Shown here piece after piece: positions 23,086-27,182 of a stretch of 27,182 bases of DNA (within the stretch, counting starts at the first letter, position 1; each line of letters begins with the position of its first letter). Source of the stretch: a virus. The stretch lies in IMG/VR virus record IMGVR_UViG_3300029826_000012, positions 1-27,182 of that record. One strand, 5' to 3'. Below the pieces are notes generated by a model. It was not told where the DNA came from. It saw only the letters and a program-made list of their open reading frames with translations, and did not search any database. A program made the position numbers and the translations under genes.

Positions 23086-24448
23086 AAGCCTTTAATAACG
23101 CTAGTTGTACGGAATCTTTTGATTTAGTTCTCGCTATAACGTATTCGTCTAATGTGTTTTTTGCGATTATGTTGTAAACGAATACCGGCCTGTTAAACCC
23201 TGCTTGTATTTGTCGCACCGGTCCTATTCGTTCTAACACTTGAAGTCTCGATTCCAGATTCCACCAGTGGGAATAATAAACTAGGATGTTACCACCATAT
23301 TGTAAATTAAGGCCGTGCCCCGCAGAATCCGGGTGCGCCAATAAAACTTTTATCTTCCCGTTATTCCAGTCGTCTATCGTCTTTGGGTTATCATCCAATA
23401 CCACGGCAGTCGGAAACGCCCGCTTTATCCTGATTAAATCGAACTTCCAATGATACGCCACCATGACTGGCATTCCAGCGGCTTCATGTACGATGCTTTC
23501 CAAGGCTTGTAACTTAGCGTCATGGAGATCTTCATATCTCGATGTAGTGTTATCTAAATATAATGCCCCCGATGCTATTTGCAGACACTTCATAGTTTTA
23601 CCGGCAGCGTTGGACGCATTCACGCCTAGAACTTCCACTCGTAATTTGTTAAACATCTGCTTGTACATATCGCGTACCCCTGGTGGCATATCTACATAGA
23701 TGTTAATTTCAACCAACGAATCGATTTTAAAATAGTCCGCTGCGTCTATCGATATACAAAGATCCCGTAAACGTTCCGTTATCTCGTTTTGCGCGAATGA
23801 TTTAGGCTCATACCGCACCATTGCCCTTTCCGGACCCACTTGCACCGCATTAAACCACCGATTTATATAGGCTCTATAGCTTTTGCCTAGTCGTTTCCCG
23901 CCATCTAAAAACCATGCTTGCCCCCAAAGATCGGTTAATCCGTTCGGTGATGGTGTTCCGGTTAATTGAATGAACCTGTCTATATGTTTTGATACTGATT
24001 TCAGGGCCCTGGCCCGCTTGCCCCCTTGATATTGCCGCAGCGATTTCAGGCGTGTACTTTCATCCGCCACCACCGTTTTGAACGGCCATGAATCCCCCAC
24101 GGTATCGACTAGCCACTGGATGTTTTCATAGTTGATTGTGAAGATATCTGCGTTCGATTGTAGCGCCTTAATCCTGCTTTTTGGCGCACCTAATAGCGGG
24201 GTTACCCGTAAATCTGATAAATGCGCCCATTTCTCCGCCTCCCCCGGCCAGGTACTTTGAGCTACTCGGCGAGGGGCTAGGATCAATACCGGACCACTTT
24301 CCACCAATTGAAGCGCGTGGATAGCGGTTAAGGTAGCTACGGTTTTCCCGGCACCCATAAAGCACCAGATAGCGCATTTTTTATGCTTGATAATATGCTT
24401 GAAAATTTGTGTTTGATAAGGTTTAGGGCTATATGCTTTCATAGTCAT
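23066..24448 (-). CDS. SNF2-type DEAD/DEAH helicase, phage type (460 aa)
   Basis: Superfamily 2 ATPase. Motif I is MGAGKT at residues 31-36, motif Ia APRRV near 58-62, motif II DEST at 129-132 and motif III LTGTPSPNG at 162-170. A C-terminal RecA domain carries GHGLNLQYGG and the motif VI region QVLERIGPVRQ (403-413) with the arginine finger. Phage members pair with VRR-NUC nucleases, as here, and may act in replication, recombination or branch processing. The start codon overlaps the nuclease stop (ATGA), so expression is coupled. Motif II departs from DEAH/DExH, as in other phage SNF2 proteins. It converges on the late operon without a visible terminator. Confidence 0.92.
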   Translation of the reverse strand: MTMKAYSPKPYQTQIFKHIIKHKKCAIWCFMGAGKTVATLTAIHALQLVESGPVLILAPRRVAQSTWPGEAEKWAHLSDLRVTPLLGAPKSRIKALQSNADIFTINYENIQWLVDTVGDSWPFKTVVADESTRLKSLRQYQGGKRARALKSVSKHIDRFIQLTGTPSPNGLTDLWGQAWFLDGGKRLGKSYRAYINRWFNAVQVGPERAMVRYEPKSFAQNEITERLRDLCISIDAADYFKIDSLVEINIYVDMPPGVRDMYKQMFNKLRVEVLGVNASNAAGKTMKCLQIASGALYLDNTTSRYEDLHDAKLQALESIVHEAAGMPVMVAYHWKFDLIRIKRAFPTAVVLDDNPKTIDDWNNGKIKVLLAHPDSAGHGLNLQYGGNILVYYSHWWNLESRLQVLERIGPVRQIQAGFNRPVFVYNIIAKNTLDEYVIARTKSKDSVQLALLKAFKSAAF

Positions 24449-24774
24449 ACCAACGGCGAATATTCGAATTCTTCGATATAATCCGAGAATAGCTCATCTG
24501 CTCCATCGAACGAATTTATAGTTCTAACATCTTGTCCTAAGTTTTGCATTACTATGTGCTCGTGTCGTTGTCCTGCTGTTGGGTGGAGGTTTTTTCCTTT
24601 AGCTTCCACCCAACATAAGGCACCGCCAGGAAACAGAATAACGTAATCGGGGGCGTAGTTTCGTCCCTCCCACCGAACTTTTCGTATTTCGCACCCATAT
24701 CGGGCGCTTAGATGCGTTAGATATCGTGTTACTTCTCGTTCAGTCCAGTCTAACGGTTTTCTTCTGGATGCCAT
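24445..24774 (-). CDS. VRR-NUC domain nuclease (109 aa)
   Basis: PD-(D/E)xK nuclease of the VRR-NUC family. KVRWEGRNYAPDYVILFPGGALCWVEAKGKNLHPTAGQRHEHI contains the catalytic set Pro42-Asp43, Glu57-x-Lys59 and the family QxxH helix; an upstream acidic helix (TEREVTRYL) supplies the usual early Glu. Stand-alone phage members are endonucleases that may act on branched DNA. A strong AAGGAGA site lies 7-8 bases before the ATG (24774, minus strand). It is sandwiched between polymerase and helicase and overlaps the helicase start. The length is typical for the stand-alone form. Confidence 0.93.
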   Translation of the reverse strand: MASRRKPLDWTEREVTRYLTHLSARYGCEIRKVRWEGRNYAPDYVILFPGGALCWVEAKGKNLHPTAGQRHEHIVMQNLGQDVRTINSFDGADELFSDYIEEFEYSPLV

Positions 24775-24793
24775 GTTATAGTCTCCTTATCGC

Positions 24794-26812
24794 TTATTTT
24801 CTATACCGATATGCGTCAAATCCGGCAGCCGCCAAGGGTATGCCCTCCGCCCACGGTGGCGCGGTGCACATCAGTTCCGATAGCTCGGCACTAGAATAGC
24901 TATCGTTATCCAGTGTTTCACACACTATTTCATCATGTACCGTGAGGCATATTGCATATCCATTCCGATCCGCGTTAAGCATGCCAGACGCTAGAATATC
25001 TCGGCTACTCGCCTGGACTATGTTTTCGGTCAGTTTCCCCCCGTAGGTTTTTAAACGCTCGAACCGCCTAGATATTGCGTTTCTGCCTAGGTATGAAAGT
25101 TTATTATCCTTTACCTTAATTCCCGGATAGCATAAATACCGGCCCGAAGGTAATTTAATTCGGCCCCAGTTTTTTTGTTTATCCACCACTACCCGCTTAA
25201 CTTGTATGCGACGGTTCGGTTTTTCGCATACCGATATTAGAGCGTTTTCAATATCCTTCCAAAACTGAACCGTGTGCGGGTGAGACTTTCGCCACCCTTG
25301 CACAATTGCTTCGCATGCAATCCAAGTAGATTCCGATAGGCCGTATGTTTTCAGGCCTTTTTCTTCGAACCACGCCAGCATCTTTTCAGCATCCTTTATT
25401 TTGTCATCGCTAAGCGTTGGATATATGTTATCGGCCATGTCATTGAGGTCTATGCCATACGCAGCGGCGAATTGAACGAATGCCCCATGTCGCCCTTGAT
25501 ATCCGAATGCCAGTTCCTCGACTTTTCCTATTTGGCGCTGGCTTTTGCTAACGCTATTTGGTGATACCCCAAACGTTTTAGCGTACGCCATGTTATAGAT
25601 ATCCGCGCTTAGCCCTAAATCACTATCTCGGAACGCATCAAGTTTCCAGTCCTCGCCGGTTAACCACGCTAAAACGCGCCCCTCGATATTGGATAAATCC
25701 GATGCAACCAATTTTTTCCCCGGCGGAGCCGTGATGCACCCCCTAACAACGTCCCCGGCAACGGCAATTGGATCATCGAATATTAAATCTACACCGTTGT
25801 TTTTTATCGCCGCAATTCCTGATTCGATCAGACGGTTGGGCATAGACGGTCTAATTAAGTTTTGGGGTTGAAATCTTCGTCCAGACCACCGCCCCGTCCG
25901 TTCGGCCCCGTTGAATTGCAGCGTACCTCGCAATCGGCCATCGGAACTAACACAATTAAGGAGTGTTTTGTATTTGCTAACATTGGCCGAGCCTGACCGT
26001 AGCCTATTCTGTAATAACTCCCGTACTTCTGGTGGAATTTCAGACTCCAATAGTTTTTCTACTGTGCCTTTTTGTAGATTTTGAATATCAATTCCATGCT
26101 CGGATAGGATGTATTCCCGTGTTTTAACAACTTGTGTTGCAGAGCTAACCGCGCCATTTGTTAATTCGTCGGCTCTTTTAGATAGTCGTGCTTTGGCCGT
26201 TTTAACTAGATTAGCCGCCTTGTATGCCAGATCTACATCGATGCAAAATCCCCTATCGTTTATAGTCTGGTCAAGGTGCCATAACTCTCTTTCATCATTC
26301 CAACTTGGTAGCTTTTTATCGCATGCCCGCATAGCTAAAATGTCATATCGGGCATACTCAATGAATTTAGCCCAGTCATCTGGGTGGGATTCCGGCCCGT
26401 TTCGCATCCCCATTTTATTAGGCTTGCAAAATATCCGAATTAGTCTTTTCCCGTCTTCGTTTTTAGGGGTATCCACCCTTAGGATCTTACTCAGTAAATT
26501 CAACTCACCGGGTAATGAATGCGCTAACGCTTTCACCATAGTGCAGCGCCATTTTGATAAAGGGGATTTAAACCCGGTATGCTCCAGAATCGTTCTATCG
26601 AATTGTGCATTATGCGCGACAATTTCATCCGCGCTTTTTAAAAGATTCGGAGCCCTGCTCAAGATATCCGGCCCCGTCAAAACTTCAACAGGGCCGTCAT
26701 TTATCGCAAATGAAAACATTAAAATTTCAGCGTCTTCCGCGTATCTATGCAAACCTACGGTTTTAAGATCTAGCTCACAGAATGTTTCGAGGTCTAAATA
26801 TAATGTTTTCAT
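24794..26812 (-). CDS. DNA polymerase, family A with 3'-5' exonuclease domain (672 aa)
   Basis: Replicative polymerase. The N-terminal DnaQ-like proofreading domain has Asp7/Glu9 (YLDLET), Asp72 (AHNAQFD) and Asp157 (YARYD). The polymerase domain shows ERTGRWSG, motif A SDLSNIEGR (Asp372, Glu377), motif B RQIGKVEELAFGYQG (Arg426, Lys430, Tyr438) and motif C VHDEIV (Asp627). There is no 5'-3' exonuclease domain, as usual for phage enzymes of this size. The ATG at 26812 is chosen because GGAGAGA lies just before it. A TTG at 26869 would add 19 residues that correspond to a degenerate copy of the upstream 36-bp repeat. The gene is first in line with the nuclease and helicase. Confidence 0.93.
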   Translation of the reverse strand: MKTLYLDLETFCELDLKTVGLHRYAEDAEILMFSFAINDGPVEVLTGPDILSRAPNLLKSADEIVAHNAQFDRTILEHTGFKSPLSKWRCTMVKALAHSLPGELNLLSKILRVDTPKNEDGKRLIRIFCKPNKMGMRNGPESHPDDWAKFIEYARYDILAMRACDKKLPSWNDERELWHLDQTINDRGFCIDVDLAYKAANLVKTAKARLSKRADELTNGAVSSATQVVKTREYILSEHGIDIQNLQKGTVEKLLESEIPPEVRELLQNRLRSGSANVSKYKTLLNCVSSDGRLRGTLQFNGAERTGRWSGRRFQPQNLIRPSMPNRLIESGIAAIKNNGVDLIFDDPIAVAGDVVRGCITAPPGKKLVASDLSNIEGRVLAWLTGEDWKLDAFRDSDLGLSADIYNMAYAKTFGVSPNSVSKSQRQIGKVEELAFGYQGRHGAFVQFAAAYGIDLNDMADNIYPTLSDDKIKDAEKMLAWFEEKGLKTYGLSESTWIACEAIVQGWRKSHPHTVQFWKDIENALISVCEKPNRRIQVKRVVVDKQKNWGRIKLPSGRYLCYPGIKVKDNKLSYLGRNAISRRFERLKTYGGKLTENIVQASSRDILASGMLNADRNGYAICLTVHDEIVCETLDNDSYSSAELSELMCTAPPWAEGIPLAAAGFDAYRYRK

Positions 26813-26832
26813 TCTCTCCGCTTCCTTGTAAT

Positions 26833-27050
26833 TGGGTTTAGTCGCAGGGTATGGCCCGCTTATATTCAATTGGGTTTCTCAATAGCATTGGCACGTTTTT
26901 TGTCCTTGGGTTTCTTAATTCCCTTTACACGCTCCTGATATCTGGGTTTCTTGAAGTAATTGGCTCGCTTATCTATTATGGGTTTCTTGAAGTAGGTGAC
27001 ACGCTTATCGAACATGGGTATGTAATTTAATCTGGCGTGTAATACTTATT
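26833..27050 (-). repeat. 36-bp direct-repeat array upstream of the DNA polymerase
   Basis: On the plus strand TGGGTTT begins at 26833, 26871, 26907, 26943 and 26979, and TGGGTAT at 27015. The steps are 38, 36, 36, 36 and 36. A second conserved block about 20 bases into each unit reads TGGCCCGCTTAT, TGGCACGTTTTT, TTACACGCTCCT, TGGCTCGCTTAT, TGACACGCTTAT and TGGCGTGTAATA. Four inner units lie within a 49-codon minus-strand frame. The first unit lies between that frame and the polymerase start, and the last upstream of its ATG. The units are diverged, so the array is old or under selection. It could be coding, an iteron-type origin, or a regulator-binding array. Confidence 0.8.
26866..27015 (-). 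CDS. Small basic repeat protein (49 aa), four 12-residue repeats
   Basis: ATG at 27015 (minus strand), TGA at 26866-26868. The product is strongly basic and consists of four 12-residue units, with the shared pattern (D/Q/K)(K/E)R(V/A)xxxxKKP: DKRVTYFKKP, DKRANYFKKP, QERVKGIKKP, KKRANAIEKP. Differences between units keep the frame and include synonymous changes (CGT/CGA), which favours translation. There is no good ribosome site before the ATG, and the frame is also the frame of the preceding zinc-ribbon gene, whose TAA lies 30 bases upstream. Readthrough or re-initiation is possible. I do not recognise the family; a nucleic-acid-binding role would fit the charge, as inference only. Confidence 0.5.
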   Translation of the reverse strand: MFDKRVTYFKKPIIDKRANYFKKPRYQERVKGIKKPKDKKRANAIEKPN

Positions 27051-27182
27051 TAACAAGGTTCTCTTTCGGGAAGTATTTGCCGCAATCTTTACACTTCCAC
27101 CAGGACCGATAAACACGAGATAGGGAAACATAGTTTATCTCATCTCCATAAATGTTCCTGACAAAATCTGCGTCTTTGTGCT
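27046..27182 (-). CDS. Zinc-ribbon-type protein, 3' end only
   Basis: Only the C-terminal 44 residues are in the window; the start lies beyond base 27182. The visible sequence runs DADFVRNIYGDEINYVSLSR, then SWWKCKDCGKYFPKENLVK, with one CxxC pair. The partner ligands could be the His at the edge of the window or lie upstream. The IYGDEIN-then-WxCxxCG order is familiar from small phage zinc-ribbon proteins near replication genes, where the function is unknown. The stop TAA at 27046-27048 is followed in the same frame by the repeat ORF. Confidence 0.7.
   Translation of the reverse strand, partial: HKDADFVRNIYGDEINYVSLSRVYRSWWKCKDCGKYFPKENLVK

Noticed and set aside
26109-26831. 240-codon plus-strand open frame opposite the polymerase
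   Set aside because: It is an antisense shadow of the polymerase exonuclease region. The translation is Ser/Leu-rich without domain character or ribosome site.
26813-26869. Longer polymerase start at TTG 26869
   Set aside because: The extra 19 residues coincide with a degenerate 36-bp repeat unit and overlap the stop of the repeat ORF, while ATG 26812 has a strong GGAGAGA site and begins directly at the exonuclease motif.
26833-27050. CRISPR array
   Set aside because: The 36-base period fits a repeat length, but the units abut with no unique spacers, are diverged throughout, and no cas gene is nearby.
1-27182. tRNA genes, integrase, repressor, attachment sites, insertion sequences
   Set aside because: I looked for tRNA-like cloverleaf ends, recombinase motifs and terminal inverted repeats with transposase frames, and saw none that I could support.

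Overview
The window is a contiguous piece of a tailed double-stranded DNA phage (or closely related prophage) genome, very likely a short-tailed podovirus of a Gram-negative bacterium. The main evidence is the set and order of genes: small and large terminase, a P22-size portal protein (737 residues), scaffolding protein, major capsid protein, a head-tail adaptor, a nozzle/stabilisation-type protein, a GNAT-like protein, a run of Ala/Gly/Gln-rich ejection-type proteins and a tail-fibre C-terminal domain. No tape-measure gene with a sheath or long tail tube is seen. A short DNA polymerase A gene, a VRR-NUC nuclease and an SNF2-type helicase form the replication/recombination block. Base composition is moderate (mid-40s % GC by eye, not computed), and genes are tightly packed with ATGA, TAATG or 1-nt overlaps. 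I cannot name a host.

Layout. (1) 1-804 (+): the 3' part of a RepA/RecA-like ATPase gene. (2) 805-1424: about 620 bases without a supported gene. It holds a start-less open frame, scattered ATAACGCC repeats in both orientations, a strong GC-rich hairpin, two mutually exclusive stems, a -10 element overlapping a palindrome and a 5'-UTR hairpin. (3) 1425-2484 (+): four small orphan genes, closed by a textbook intrinsic terminator at 2497-2526. (4) 2561-23085 (+): the late operon, which opens with an extended -10 promoter. It runs terS, terL, portal, then a seven-gene accessory virion cassette (beta-helix, 23-residue repeat and WGQS-repeat proteins), zinc ribbon, scaffold, an internal promoter, capsid, tail, ejection proteins, tail fibre and three small genes. 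(5) 23066-27182 (-): a convergent block of SNF2 helicase, VRR-NUC, DNA polymerase, a 49-codon repeat ORF lying in a 36-bp direct-repeat array, and the end of a zinc-ribbon gene.

How it works together. The minus-strand block and the ATPase gene would copy and process the phage DNA. The terminase packages it through the portal into a shell built by scaffold and capsid proteins. The adaptor, nozzle, ejection and fibre proteins complete the particle. The small genes at 1425-2484 sit in their own transcription unit and are good candidates for host-interaction (moron-like) functions, but nothing in their sequence names a function.

Most worth a second look are: the 36-bp array upstream of the polymerase, which is both coding-compatible and extends beyond the coding frame; the bounded orphan cassette at 1425-2526; the repeat-rich gap at 805-1424; and the repeat-protein cassette placed between portal and scaffold. 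No endolysin, integrase, repressor, reverse transcriptase, tRNA or CRISPR array was seen.
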